This document shows positions 17,065-26,046 of a stretch of 64,000 nucleotides of DNA, piece after piece (position 1 is the stretch's first letter; each line of letters opens with the position of its first letter). Source of the DNA: Myxococcales bacterium (GTDB lineage Bacteria; Myxococcota_A; Polyangia; Haliangiales; Haliangiaceae). A program made the position numbers and the translations under genes. The notes below the pieces were generated by a model. That model worked only from the letters and a program-made list of their open reading frames with translations. It was not told the origin of the DNA and did no database searches. The stretch is taken from positions 17,992-81,991 of the forward strand of contig JAQBQF010000316.1 of the NCBI GenBank assembly GCA_028287115.1, written 5' to 3'.

Positions 17065-18159
17065 CTAGCGTCGCGGGATGGGCGCGGCCCTGTTCGCGTC
17101 CGCCTCATCGCTGATCCGCGCATGCTCGAGCAGAAGCTGCGTCACCGTTGTACCAACTTCATCGCGGCCTCCGATCGAGCATGGCGAGAACTCGAACTGC
17201 CCATCGCGCCAATCGAGCAGCAACATCAGGCGCTCGCGCGGTGTGCCTCGACCGGCGCTCGCTTCGACCTTGAGGATCTTGCCCTCCGAGACGAAGACGC
17301 GGGCGATGTCGCCGCCGCGCAACAGCAACAGGATTCCTGATTTGCGCTCGAACTCGAACAACGATAGCAACGTGCCGAGTCCGATGTCGACAAGGCTCCC
17401 GCGCAAGCCGGGATTCGTCGTCGGTGTCACCGGTGCCGCGACGCGATGGACGCGAATCACCAGCTCCTCCTCGAGGAACGGCGTCGGGATGTAGTCGCGC
17501 ACCCCGGCGCGATATGCCTCGAGGCGCCCGAGATCGGTGTCATCGCCCGTCAGGATCAGCGGCACGTCCGATAGCGTCTCGTGATCGGACATCGCGTACG
17601 CCAGATCGATCCCGGTCATCGATTCGAGCGACGACGCGGCGACGACCGTATCCGGCCGCCATTGGGTGCACGCCTCGAGCGCATCCGTCGCGCTCGCGCA
17701 GGCCGTGACCTTGAAGCCGGCCGACTCGAGGCTCCGGACCATCCGCGTGCGCAACGGGGCGCTTGGCTCGACGACGACGATCTGGGTCGTGGTCGAGAGC
17801 CCCGGATTCGTGATCTCGGTGCGCAGGCTATCGACGTGCGCGCGGAGCTTGAGCCGCGCCGAGCTCTCGCCTCCGAGGATCTCGAAGCCCATGCCCGCAT
17901 GCCGGCCGAGCGCCTTGGCCGACGAAGGCGTCAGCATGTGCGCGACGCGCGCCGGTAGCACGAGGTCGCTTCCGTCCGGCAAGGTCAGGCGCAGCTCGGT
18001 CTCTTCGCCGACCGGCAACAGCGCCTCGGTCCGGATGTACAGACCGCGAGCCGAGACATCTTCGGTCTCCGCTTCGACCACGCCCGATGGCCGATCGAAC
18101 TCGACCCGACAACGGCTAACGAGCCGTTGATCGCGGCCGCGACGCGAATGTGCCACCAC
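17065..18159 (-). CDS. PilZ - pseudo-receiver - DUF4388 protein
   Basis: A 364-residue signalling protein of three domains. Residues 5-100 are PilZ, the c-di-GMP binding fold, with the RxxxR-type N-terminal motif (RRGRDQRLVSR) and DVSARGLYI. Residues 126-242 match a response-regulator receiver in fold, but the acidic pocket reads VVVEPS, the phospho-acceptor Asp is replaced by Ala (VVAASS, residue 175) and the conserved Lys is Thr (IPTPF), so it should not be phosphorylated. Residues 252-340 are a DUF4388/PATAN-like module (GLRGSLVDIGLGTLLSLFEFERKSGILLL). Combination of PilZ with DUF4388 is typical of Myxococcota. It is divergent from the menaquinone operon across 151 bases of intergenic DNA. 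Confidence 0.85.
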   Translation of the reverse strand: MVAHSRRGRDQRLVSRCRVEFDRPSGVVEAETEDVSARGLYIRTEALLPVGEETELRLTLPDGSDLVLPARVAHMLTPSSAKALGRHAGMGFEILGGESSARLKLRAHVDSLRTEITNPGLSTTTQIVVVEPSAPLRTRMVRSLESAGFKVTACASATDALEACTQWRPDTVVAASSLESMTGIDLAYAMSDHETLSDVPLILTGDDTDLGRLEAYRAGVRDYIPTPFLEEELVIRVHRVAAPVTPTTNPGLRGSLVDIGLGTLLSLFEFERKSGILLLLRGGDIARVFVSEGKILKVEASAGRGTPRERLMLLLDWRDGQFEFSPCSIGGRDEVGTTVTQLLLEHARISDEADANRAAPIPRR

Positions 18160-18310
18160 CCGAAATTCTAGCGGTCGCCCAATTCATTGTCCTGTTTGCG
18201 CGGGATTCGGTCTTTAAGTCCTTATGAAATCAGATGTTGTCGGTTTTGCTTGATTGTGCCATGACTTTTCAAGAATCTTTGAACGTTCTTAAGGCATCGG
18301 AAGGGCAACC

Positions 18311-19369
18311 ATGACGCTCGCGCTAGAGGCAACGGATCGTTCAGTTCTGGATCAGCTCGCTCGCGTGAGCGGCGCTCGTGGTGCGCGTGATCTCGGTGAT
18401 CGGCTCTCAACTCTCGGCCGCTGGGTCAGGGCCGATCTGATCGAGTTCGAAGCCGAGCTTGCGAAATTGCCTCACGGCGCACGCGTCGTTCATTCCGCGG
18501 CTCATCACTTGCTCGATCTGCGGGGCAAGCACCTGCGGCCGATGTGCGTGGCGCTCGCCAGCCGATTCGGCGACGGCTTCACCGCGCAGGCGCGAGGCCT
18601 CGCAGTCGCGGTCGAGCTCGTCCACACGGCGACGCTGCTCCACGATGACGTCGTCGATCTCGCGGAGCGCAGGCGCGGCAAGCCGGCCGCGTGCGTGGTC
18701 TACGGCAACGCGGCTTCGATCTTCGCGGGCGACTGGCTGCTCGTCGCGGCACTGCGCCGGATCGCAGCGGCGAACGTCGACGGCTTGCTCGATCGGATGC
18801 TCGCCGTGATCGACGAGATGATCACGGCGGAGTCGCTCCAGCTCGAGCGTCGCGGCCTCGTGCGCGCCGAGCGCGCAGAATATTTCCAGATCGTCGAGGG
18901 CAAGACGGCGGCGCTGTTCCGGTGGGCGATGATCGCCGGCGCTCGCTCCGCCGGGCTCGATCGCTCCGCGGAGGATGCGCTCGAGCGGTTCGGGCTGCAC
19001 CTCGGGGTTGCGTTTCAAGCGGTCGACGACGAGCTCGATTTCGGCTTCGTCGCGGCGACAGGTGACGGTACCGGCAAGGACCCGCTCGCCGATCTGCGCG
19101 AGGGCAAGATGACGTTCCCGCTCGTGGTCGCGCTCGAACGCGAGCCGTCGCTGCGCGCGCGGATCGAAGAGGCTCTCGCCGAAGGCTGCAACAGCGACCT
19201 CGCGGCGATCGCAACGGCCGTACGCGAGACCGGCGCACTCACCGCGACTCGCAAGCTCGCCGAAGATCACGCGCATCGCGCACTCGAGGCACTCGATGTG
19301 TTTGCCCCCGGACCCGCCCGCGACGCCCTCGAGACCGTCGCGCTCGCTTCTTTGGAGAGGACGTCATGA
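18311..19369 (+). CDS. Polyprenyl diphosphate synthase
   Basis: A 352-residue trans-isoprenyl diphosphate synthase. The first aspartate-rich motif is DDVVD in LLHDDVVDLAERRRGKPA, the second is DDELDF, and conserved ELVHTA, KTAALF and GKDPLADLREGKMTFPL flank them. It extends FPP by adding isopentenyl diphosphate to give the side chain of menaquinone. The chain length cannot be read from the sequence. It is the first gene of the men operon, so the prenyl tail and the naphthoquinone head are made from one transcript. Its stop overlaps the menG ATG. Confidence 0.92.
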   Translation: MTLALEATDRSVLDQLARVSGARGARDLGDRLSTLGRWVRADLIEFEAELAKLPHGARVVHSAAHHLLDLRGKHLRPMCVALASRFGDGFTAQARGLAVAVELVHTATLLHDDVVDLAERRRGKPAACVVYGNAASIFAGDWLLVAALRRIAAANVDGLLDRMLAVIDEMITAESLQLERRGLVRAERAEYFQIVEGKTAALFRWAMIAGARSAGLDRSAEDALERFGLHLGVAFQAVDDELDFGFVAATGDGTGKDPLADLREGKMTFPLVVALEREPSLRARIEEALAEGCNSDLAAIATAVRETGALTATRKLAEDHAHRALEALDVFAPGPARDALETVALASLERTS

Positions 19370-20163
19370 CAGCTCCATTGCCCTCCCCGCGCGTCAGCGG
19401 CATCGCGGCGATCGCGACCCAACCGGCACTCGGCAGCGGCGAGATGTTCGACCGCATTGCGCCTCGCTACGACTTCGTGAACCGGCTCCTGTCGCTGGGA
19501 CTCGATCAACGATGGCGTCGCAAGCTCGTCCGCGCGCTCGGCCTCGACATCGCGCGACGCCGCAACAGCACGCAAGCAGCCTGGTTCGGTGAAGCTCCAC
19601 GGATCCTCGATATCGCCACCGGTACCGGAGATCTCGCGATCGAGATCGCGCGTGCATGTCCCGGCGCATCGGTGATCGGCCTCGATCCATCGCCCGGGAT
19701 GCTGGCGATCGCGAAGCACAAGCTCTCCGAGCGCGGGCTCTCGGATCGCGTATCGCTCGCACAAGGCGATGCGCAGCACCTGCCCTATCGTAACTGCGAG
19801 ATCGATGCGGCGACGATCGCGTTCGGCATCCGCAACGTGCCGGACCGCGCGCTCGGCCTCCGCGAGATCGCACGCGTCGTCAGACCCGGCGGACGCATCG
19901 CGATCCTCGAGCTCGGCGAGCCGCGACGTGGCGTGCTCGGCGCAGCCGCGCGCCTTCATTGTCATCACGTGGTCCCGCGGCTCGGCGCCTTGCTCGGCGG
20001 CTCGCGCGAGTATCGCTATCTCCAGACGTCGGTCGAGGCGTTCCCGGAGCCCGAGGTGTTCGCGAAGATCATGGCCGAGAATGGGCTCGAGGTCTTGGGC
20101 GTCACGCAACTGACGTTTGGCGTGTGCAACCTCTACATCGCGACGCCCGCGGAGGAGCCGTAG
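19366..20163 (+). CDS. menG: Demethylmenaquinone methyltransferase
   Basis: A 265-residue class I SAM-dependent methyltransferase of the UbiE/MenG family. It starts at an ATG overlapping the upstream stop, with GGAGAGG upstream. Motifs include MFDRIAPRYDFVNRLLSLGLDQRWRRK, the SAM site LDIATGTGDLAIEIA, and FGIRNVPDRALGLREIARVVRPGG, all of which are family hallmarks. It transfers the methyl group in the last step of menaquinone biosynthesis. A short insertion (about ARRNSTQAAWFGEAPR) precedes the SAM motif. Because no ubiquinone-specific genes are visible nearby and it lies in the men operon, the menaquinone role is favoured. Confidence 0.95.
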   Translation: MTAPLPSPRVSGIAAIATQPALGSGEMFDRIAPRYDFVNRLLSLGLDQRWRRKLVRALGLDIARRRNSTQAAWFGEAPRILDIATGTGDLAIEIARACPGASVIGLDPSPGMLAIAKHKLSERGLSDRVSLAQGDAQHLPYRNCEIDAATIAFGIRNVPDRALGLREIARVVRPGGRIAILELGEPRRGVLGAAARLHCHHVVPRLGALLGGSREYRYLQTSVEAFPEPEVFAKIMAENGLEVLGVTQLTFGVCNLYIATPAEEP

Positions 20164-21606
20164 ATGAAGCCGGCGGCTGATCTCGTCGGGCCGGAGTCGT
20201 ATGCGTTCGACGTGTCGCACGGCCGCGCGCCCGAGGCGCGTAGAAGCTCGGACGATGCTGCCGTGCTCGACAGTGGACTTGCGGCGGCGAGGCAGGCGAA
20301 TGGGTTGACCGCGATCGCGTTTCCAGCGCCGATCGTCGCGGCCTCAGCGATCATCGCGGCCTGGCGCGCGGCGCCGGCGGTCGCGTGGTCTTCGCGCGAT
20401 CTGACGATCGTCGGCATCGGCGTCGCTCACGAGCTCCGCGGATCCGGCCAGGCGCGATGCGACGAGATCGTCGCCGGTGCGCGGCGACTCGCGATAGGGG
20501 AGGTGATCGTGTCAGCCGCGGTCGCAAAGGGCGATCGCAAGCTCGCACTCGCGCGACCAAGGCTCCTCGGCGGTCTCGCATTCACGCCCGGTGCAGCAGA
20601 TAGCGCGCCGTGGACCGGCTTCGGCGATGCATGGTTCATGTTGCCGCGGTGGACGTACGTCCAGGACGGAGCCAGCGCGTGGCTCGTCCTCGCGGTCGAT
20701 GCGCGCGACGCCCGCGATGCGAAGCGCTGGCATGACGAGCTCGCGGCGTTCCGCGTCGCGCTCGCGAATCACTTCGCAGCCCGTCCACAGCCGCCGATGA
20801 TCGAGATCGATCGCGGTGATGTCTGCGCGTGGCGAGATCAGGTTCGCGAGATCACGAACGCGATCGCGCGCGGTGAGTGCGAGAAGGTCGTCGCGGCTCG
20901 CAGTGCCGTCGTGACACTCGGCGGAGAGGCCCGCGCGGCAGATCTGCTCGCCGAGCTCGATGCGCGACACGAAGACTGTGTGCGGCTGCTCGTGCGGCCA
21001 CCGGCGGGCGGGACGCTGATCGCCGCAACCCCGGAGCGGCTCGTCCGCGTCGATGGCTCGACGGTCGCGTGTGATGCCCTGGCCGGCTCGCGTGCGCGCA
21101 TCGACAATGCCGATCATGCGGCGCTGCTCGCGAGCACCAAGGATCATCGCGAGCACGAGCTGGTCGTGCGCGCGATCGCGAGCACGCTCGCCGAGCTCGG
21201 CGACGTTCGCGTGCCAGAGGCACCCGGAATTCGCGCGCTGCGGCACGTCCTGCACTTGCACACGCCGATCACCGCGAAGCTGCGCTCGCCGCATCACGTG
21301 CTCGAGATCGCCGCGCGCCTGCATCCGACGCCGGCCGTCGGTGGCACGCCGACGCAGTTCGCGACGGAGTGGATCGGCTCGCGCGAGACCTCGCAGCGTG
21401 GTTGGTACGCCTCGCCCGTGGGCTGGTTCGATCTCGAGGGCAATGGCGAGCTCGCGGTCGCGATCCGGTCGGGTGTGCTGATCGGAGAGCACGCGCATCT
21501 GTGGGCGGGCGCCGGTATCGTCGCCGGCTCCGATGCCGATCGCGAGCTCGCGGAGACCGAGCTCAAGCTGCGCGCCATGCTCGGCGCCCTCGGAGCCGCG
21601 GCATGA
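20164..21606 (+). CDS. menF: Isochorismate synthase
   Basis: A 480-residue chorismate-utilising enzyme that converts chorismate to isochorismate, the first committed step of the classical menaquinone pathway. The C-terminal chorismate-binding domain shows the family blocks EKVVAARSAVVTLGG, ATPERLVRVDGSTVACDALAGSR, HREHELVVRAI, and LHPTPAVGGTP, plus GWFDLEGNGELAVAIRSG at the end. The ATG follows directly on the menG TAG with GGAG upstream. The order menF-menD-menB-menA-menC-menE shows its role rather than siderophore salicylate or enterobactin synthesis. The stop overlaps menD ATG. Confidence 0.93.
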   Translation: MKPAADLVGPESYAFDVSHGRAPEARRSSDDAAVLDSGLAAARQANGLTAIAFPAPIVAASAIIAAWRAAPAVAWSSRDLTIVGIGVAHELRGSGQARCDEIVAGARRLAIGEVIVSAAVAKGDRKLALARPRLLGGLAFTPGAADSAPWTGFGDAWFMLPRWTYVQDGASAWLVLAVDARDARDAKRWHDELAAFRVALANHFAARPQPPMIEIDRGDVCAWRDQVREITNAIARGECEKVVAARSAVVTLGGEARAADLLAELDARHEDCVRLLVRPPAGGTLIAATPERLVRVDGSTVACDALAGSRARIDNADHAALLASTKDHREHELVVRAIASTLAELGDVRVPEAPGIRALRHVLHLHTPITAKLRSPHHVLEIAARLHPTPAVGGTPTQFATEWIGSRETSQRGWYASPVGWFDLEGNGELAVAIRSGVLIGEHAHLWAGAGIVAGSDADRELAETELKLRAMLGALGAAA

Positions 21607-23393
21607 CGGCCGCCGTGCAGACGCTGTGGGCGGAGCTCGTCGTGGCGAGCCTCGCAGATGCCGGCGTGGTGACCTGCGTGATCAGCCCGGGCTCGCGGTC
21701 GACTCCGCTCGCGCTCGCACTCGCGGCGGATCCACGGTTCGATCTCCCGACGATCATCGACGAGCGTGCCGCGGCCTTCTTTGCACTCGGCGTCGCGCGT
21801 GCGACCGACAAGCCGGCGGCGATGCTGTGTACGAGCGGCTCGGCCGCGGCTCACTATCTCCCCGCGATCGTCGAAGCGAGCCTCGCCGGGATTCCGCTGG
21901 TCGCGATCACGGCGGACCGTCCGCCGGAGCTGCAGCAATGCGGCGCGACGCAGACGATCGATCAGGTGAAGCTCTACGGCGGCTTCGTCCGCGGCGCGTT
22001 CGATCTCGGTGCTCCGGTCGGCAGCGCGCTGGCGATGCGAGCCGTGAGGCGCAAAGTGATCGCGGCGGTGACGCTGTCGCGCGGTCCGCATCCGGGGCCG
22101 GTTCACGTCGACGTTCCGTTGCGCAAGCCCCTCGAGCCGGCCGCGCCGTCGACCGATGAAGACCGTGCGCTCGCGCGTGTCGTCGCCGAGCTGCGAGGTA
22201 CACCCGTGCTATCGCAACCGCCGAAGCTCGTTGCAGATCACGCGGCCCTCGACGCGCTCGCCGCCGCGATCGCGGCCGAGTCGCACGGCATCATCGTCGC
22301 GGGCGCGATGCCCGTGCAGTTCGCAGCGTCGCGACGGGCCGTCCTCGAGCTCGCCGCGCGCGCCGGCTATCCCGTCCTTGCCGAAGCCGGCAGTCAGGTG
22401 CGGTTCGGCTCTCCGTCGGCGGCTGTGGTCGTCGATCAGTTCGATCTCGTGCTGGCACTCGCGGGCGCACCCGCGCCGCGCCTGATCATCCGGCTCGGTG
22501 CCGAGCCCGTGGCCGCGGGGTGGAGTGCCGCGCAGACGATGCTCGCGGGCGCGACTCGCTACGTGCTCGCCGATCACGACTGGCGCGATCCGGATTCCTC
22601 CGCGGCTGCCGTGATCATCGGGAACATCGCGGACTCGCTCGCGTACCTTGCCGAACGCGTCGGTCGCGACATCGCGGCCGATGCGACGCGGCACGAGTTT
22701 GCGGCAGCCTGGCACGCGGCGGACCTCCGCGGCGGTGCCGCGATCGATCGCGCGCTCGCGGCGCATCCGCGATCCGAAGGTGCCGTGTTGCGGGCTGCGA
22801 TCGCAGCGATGCCAAAGGCCACGCTGCTGCAGATCGGCAACAGCTTGCCGATTCGAGTGATCGATCTCGTCTCCGATCAGCGCGAGCATCGCGTGATCAC
22901 GCAACGAGGCGCGGCGGGGATCGATGGGCTCGTCGCGTCGGCGGCAGGCGCGACACGCGCGGGATGCCCCGTGCTGCTCGTCCTCGGCGATGTCAGCTTC
23001 GCGCACGATCTCGGTGGCCTCCTCGCGGCACGGCAAGCCTCGGCACCGCTCGCGATCCTCGTCGTCGATAATGGTGGCGGCAGGATCTTCGCGGGCCTGC
23101 CGATCGCGAGGGCCGGGCATGCCGAGGCGTTCGAGCGCCACTTCATCACGGCACCCGACCTCGACCCGACCGCGATCGCGAGCGCGCTCGGGGTGCGAGC
23201 GGTCACCGCCGCTACACCCGCGGCGGTCGCCACGGCGATCGGCGGCGCGATCAGCCACGGCGGCGTCACCGTGATTCATGCCCCGGTCACCGCGTCAGGT
23301 GCGCACGACGTTCGTCGCGCCGCCCTCGAGCTCATCAGTTCGTCGAACCCGGCGCACCCACGCGCCGCATCTACAGGAGCCCGCTATGTCTGA
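21603..23393 (+). CDS. menD: SEPHCHC synthase
   Basis: A 596-residue ThDP-dependent enzyme that joins 2-oxoglutarate and isochorismate to give 2-succinyl-5-enolpyruvyl-6-hydroxy-3-cyclohexene-1-carboxylate. The N-terminal Pyr domain shows ISPGSRSTPLALALAADP and IIDERAAAFFALG; a middle domain follows; the C-terminal PP domain carries RGAAGIDGLVASAAG and the ThDP/Mg site GDVSFAHDLGGLL ... VVDNGGGRIF. The ATG at 21603 overlaps the menF stop; the frame is open further upstream but that part runs over menF. Length and motifs are normal for MenD. Confidence 0.94.
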   Translation: MTAAVQTLWAELVVASLADAGVVTCVISPGSRSTPLALALAADPRFDLPTIIDERAAAFFALGVARATDKPAAMLCTSGSAAAHYLPAIVEASLAGIPLVAITADRPPELQQCGATQTIDQVKLYGGFVRGAFDLGAPVGSALAMRAVRRKVIAAVTLSRGPHPGPVHVDVPLRKPLEPAAPSTDEDRALARVVAELRGTPVLSQPPKLVADHAALDALAAAIAAESHGIIVAGAMPVQFAASRRAVLELAARAGYPVLAEAGSQVRFGSPSAAVVVDQFDLVLALAGAPAPRLIIRLGAEPVAAGWSAAQTMLAGATRYVLADHDWRDPDSSAAAVIIGNIADSLAYLAERVGRDIAADATRHEFAAAWHAADLRGGAAIDRALAAHPRSEGAVLRAAIAAMPKATLLQIGNSLPIRVIDLVSDQREHRVITQRGAAGIDGLVASAAGATRAGCPVLLVLGDVSFAHDLGGLLAARQASAPLAILVVDNGGGRIFAGLPIARAGHAEAFERHFITAPDLDPTAIASALGVRAVTAATPAAVATAIGGAISHGGVTVIHAPVTASGAHDVRRAALELISSSNPAHPRAASTGARYV

Positions 23394-24207
23394 GATCAAT
23401 TGGACACGTCACCCTGGTTACGAAGACGTCACGTACGAGACCGGCGACGGCATCGCGAAGATCACGATCAACCGTCCGGAAGTGCACAACGCGTTTCGGC
23501 CGCGCACGGTCGCGGAGATGATTCGCGCCTTCGACGAGGCGCGGGATGACAGCACGGTCGGTGCGGTGATCCTGACAGGCGCCGGCCCGAACGCGTTCTG
23601 CTCGGGCGGAGACCAACGCGTACGTGGCACCGGCGGCTACGTCGGCGCGGACGGCATCCCCCGGCTCAACGTCCTCGACCTACACATGCGAATTCGCTAT
23701 CTGCCCAAGCCGGTGGTCGCGATGGTCGCAGGCTATGCGGTCGGCGGCGGCCATGTCTTGCATCTCGTCTGCGATCTGACGATCGCCGCCGACAACGCGA
23801 AGTTCGGGCAGACCGGTCCACGCGTCGGCAGCTTCGACGCCGGCTTCGGCAGCTCGTATCTCGCGCGAGTCGTCGGTCAGAAGAAGGCGCGCGAGATCTG
23901 GTTTCTGTGCCGCCAGTACGATGCGAAGGCGGCGCTCGACATGGGACTCGTCAACACGGTCGTGCCGCTCGCCGAGCTCGAGGCGACGACGATCCAGTGG
24001 TGCCGCGAGATGTTGCAGCATTCTCCGACGGCGCTCCGGTTCCTCAAGATGGCGATGAACGCCGACTGCGACGGGCAGGCCGGCATGATGGCGTTCGCGG
24101 GGTCCGCGACGCTCATGTACTACACGACGGACGAGGGCCGCGAAGGCAAGGAAGCGTTCCTCGAGAAGCGCAAGCCAGACTTCTCCAAGTTCCCACGTTA
24201 TCCGTGA
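23386..24207 (+). CDS. menB: 1,4-dihydroxy-2-naphthoyl-CoA synthase
   Basis: A 273-residue crotonase-family enzyme that cyclises o-succinylbenzoyl-CoA to the naphthoyl-CoA. Start ATG at 23386 is preceded by AGGAGC at a good distance and overlaps the menD stop by 8 bases. Motifs: ITINRPEVHNAFRPRTV, the oxyanion-hole stretch TGAGPNAFCSGGDQ, MVAGYAVGGGHVLH, and the C-terminal SPTALRFLKMAMNAD; SGGDQ and GY of this subfamily are distinct from enoyl-CoA hydratase. The upstream extension of the frame to 23278 lies within menD and is rejected. Confidence 0.95.
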   Translation: MSEINWTRHPGYEDVTYETGDGIAKITINRPEVHNAFRPRTVAEMIRAFDEARDDSTVGAVILTGAGPNAFCSGGDQRVRGTGGYVGADGIPRLNVLDLHMRIRYLPKPVVAMVAGYAVGGGHVLHLVCDLTIAADNAKFGQTGPRVGSFDAGFGSSYLARVVGQKKAREIWFLCRQYDAKAALDMGLVNTVVPLAELEATTIQWCREMLQHSPTALRFLKMAMNADCDGQAGMMAFAGSATLMYYTTDEGREGKEAFLEKRKPDFSKFPRYP

Positions 24208-24231
24208 GCCGTCGTCGAGCGCGAGCTTGTC

Positions 24232-25092
24232 ATGAAACACTGGATTTCAGCCGCACGCCTCCGAACGTTACCTGCCGCGATCGTGCCCGTCGCGGTCGGA
24301 ACCGCATGCGCGCGCGCAACGGGTGCGATCGCGTGGGGCCCAGCGCTCGCCGCACTCGCGGGTGCGCTGGCGATCCAGATCGGAACGAACTTCGCGAATG
24401 ACGTGTTCGACGCCGAGCGCGGCGCCGATGGACCCGATCGCATCGGTCCGGTGCGTGCGGTCAGCGCGGGCCTGATCAGCGCCGCGGCGATGAAGCGCGC
24501 GATGATCGCGGCGTTTGCGATCGCGAGCGCGTTCGGGCTCTACCTCGTGCACGCGGCGGGCTGGCCCGTGGTGGCGATCGGCATCGCGTCGATCATCGCA
24601 GGCATCGCCTACACCGGCGGACCGTGGCCGCTCGGGTATCACGGGCTCGGCGACGTGTTCGTCCTTGGATTTTTCGGTTTCGTCGCGGTGTGTGGCACGG
24701 CGTTCGTCCAGCTCGGCCGCGTGCCGGCGCTGTCGGTGTGGGCGGCGATGCCGGTCGGTGCGCTCGCGACCGCGATCCTCGTCGTCAATAATGTCCGAGA
24801 CCGTGCGACCGACGTCCGCGCCGGCAAACGGACGCTCGCGGTCCGATTCGGACGCCGTGCGGCGATCGGCGAGTACACGGCGTTCCTCGCGGTGGCATAT
24901 GCAGTTCCCGCCGTGCTCGCGATCAACGATCCGTGGCGAGCCTTGCCGCTGCTGACGCTGCCGATCGCATGGCGCCGCTTGCGGGACGTCGTCGGCGCGG
25001 TCTCGGGTGACGAATACAACCGCTGCCTCGCGGGAACAGCGCAACTCCTGCTCGCGCACGGGCTCCTGTTCAAGATCGGCCTGGTGATCTAG
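24232..25092 (+). CDS. menA: 1,4-dihydroxy-2-naphthoate polyprenyltransferase
   Basis: A 286-residue polytopic membrane protein of the UbiA superfamily with about eight hydrophobic segments. The first aspartate-rich motif is in NFANDVFDAERGADGPDRIG and the second is NNVRDRATDVRAGKRTLAVRFG. It attaches the polyprenyl chain to 1,4-dihydroxy-2-naphthoate, giving demethylmenaquinone for MenG. The 24-base gap from menB is the only sizeable spacer within the operon. menC starts immediately after its TAG. Family and position agree. Confidence 0.93.
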   Translation: MKHWISAARLRTLPAAIVPVAVGTACARATGAIAWGPALAALAGALAIQIGTNFANDVFDAERGADGPDRIGPVRAVSAGLISAAAMKRAMIAAFAIASAFGLYLVHAAGWPVVAIGIASIIAGIAYTGGPWPLGYHGLGDVFVLGFFGFVAVCGTAFVQLGRVPALSVWAAMPVGALATAILVVNNVRDRATDVRAGKRTLAVRFGRRAAIGEYTAFLAVAYAVPAVLAINDPWRALPLLTLPIAWRRLRDVVGAVSGDEYNRCLAGTAQLLLAHGLLFKIGLVI

Positions 25093-26046
25093 ATGCGGAT
25101 CGTCGCTGTCGAGCATCGAACCGTTTGCTTGCCCATCGCTCGCGGTGGTGCGGCGCGCGACCGATGGACGGAGCGAGCGGCGGCGATGATCATCGTGACC
25201 GACGAGCTCGGCTACACCGGAATCGGCGAGGCCGCGCCGCTGCCCGGCATGTCGATCGATGTGCTCGACGACGCGGTGAGCGCTGCTGCGGATCTCGCGG
25301 CTCGCGTACCGCTGCTGATCGAATCGCCGGCGCACGCGACCGGAGTTGCCGATCGCGTCACGGCGGCGCCCGCAGCGCGATTCGCGATCGAGACCGCGCT
25401 GCTGACGGCGCTTGCGCAACGCGCACACACGAGCGTCGCGGCGCTGTGGAACGCGATCCCGCAGGGCGAGCTACGCAGCGCGATCGTCGTCGATGACGAG
25501 GTCCAGGCGCGCGCTGCGGTCGCGGCCGGCGCGCGGTGTCTCAAGATCAAGGTGGGCGCGGATGATCTCGATCGGGTGAAGCGGATCTCCGCGGCGGCGC
25601 CGGCGGCGCGACTTCGAGTCGATGCAAATCGTTCGTGGCCTCGTGACGGTGTCGCCGAGCTGATGGCGCAGCTCGCGGACCTTCCGATCGATTACGTCGA
25701 AGAGCCGTGCGAAGGCGCGCACGAGCTCCTCGGGCACCCAGGGGTCTGCCGGATCGCTCTCGACGAGAGCCTCGTACATCTCGGCCGCGCGGATCTCGCG
25801 CGTGCGCTCGAGTCGCCTCAGCTCGCTGCGCTCGTGCTCAAGCCGACGTTACTCGGCGGCTTCGCGCGTTGCTTCGAGCTCGCGAGCGCGGCGCACCGAC
25901 ACGGCGTCGCTCCGGTGGTCTCGCATACGCTCGAAGGCCCGATCGGCTATGCCGCTTGCATCGAGCTCGGGCGCGCGATCGGCGCGGATGTTCCGGTCGG
26001 GCTCGCACCACACGGCGCGCTCGATCAGTTCGCGGCGGCGCTATGA
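25093..26046 (+). CDS. menC: o-Succinylbenzoate synthase
   Basis: A 317-residue enolase-superfamily enzyme. The catalytic lysine motif is KIKVGADD, the metal ligands are in RVDANRSW (Asp), VEEPCE (Glu) and ALDESL (Asp), and the second lysine lies in LVLKPTLLGG. It dehydrates SHCHC to o-succinylbenzoate. The ATG starts immediately after menA stop and its TGA overlaps the menE ATG. All catalytic residues expected of MenC are visible, so it should be active. Confidence 0.93.
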   Translation: MRIVAVEHRTVCLPIARGGAARDRWTERAAAMIIVTDELGYTGIGEAAPLPGMSIDVLDDAVSAAADLAARVPLLIESPAHATGVADRVTAAPAARFAIETALLTALAQRAHTSVAALWNAIPQGELRSAIVVDDEVQARAAVAAGARCLKIKVGADDLDRVKRISAAAPAARLRVDANRSWPRDGVAELMAQLADLPIDYVEEPCEGAHELLGHPGVCRIALDESLVHLGRADLARALESPQLAALVLKPTLLGGFARCFELASAAHRHGVAPVVSHTLEGPIGYAACIELGRAIGADVPVGLAPHGALDQFAAAL

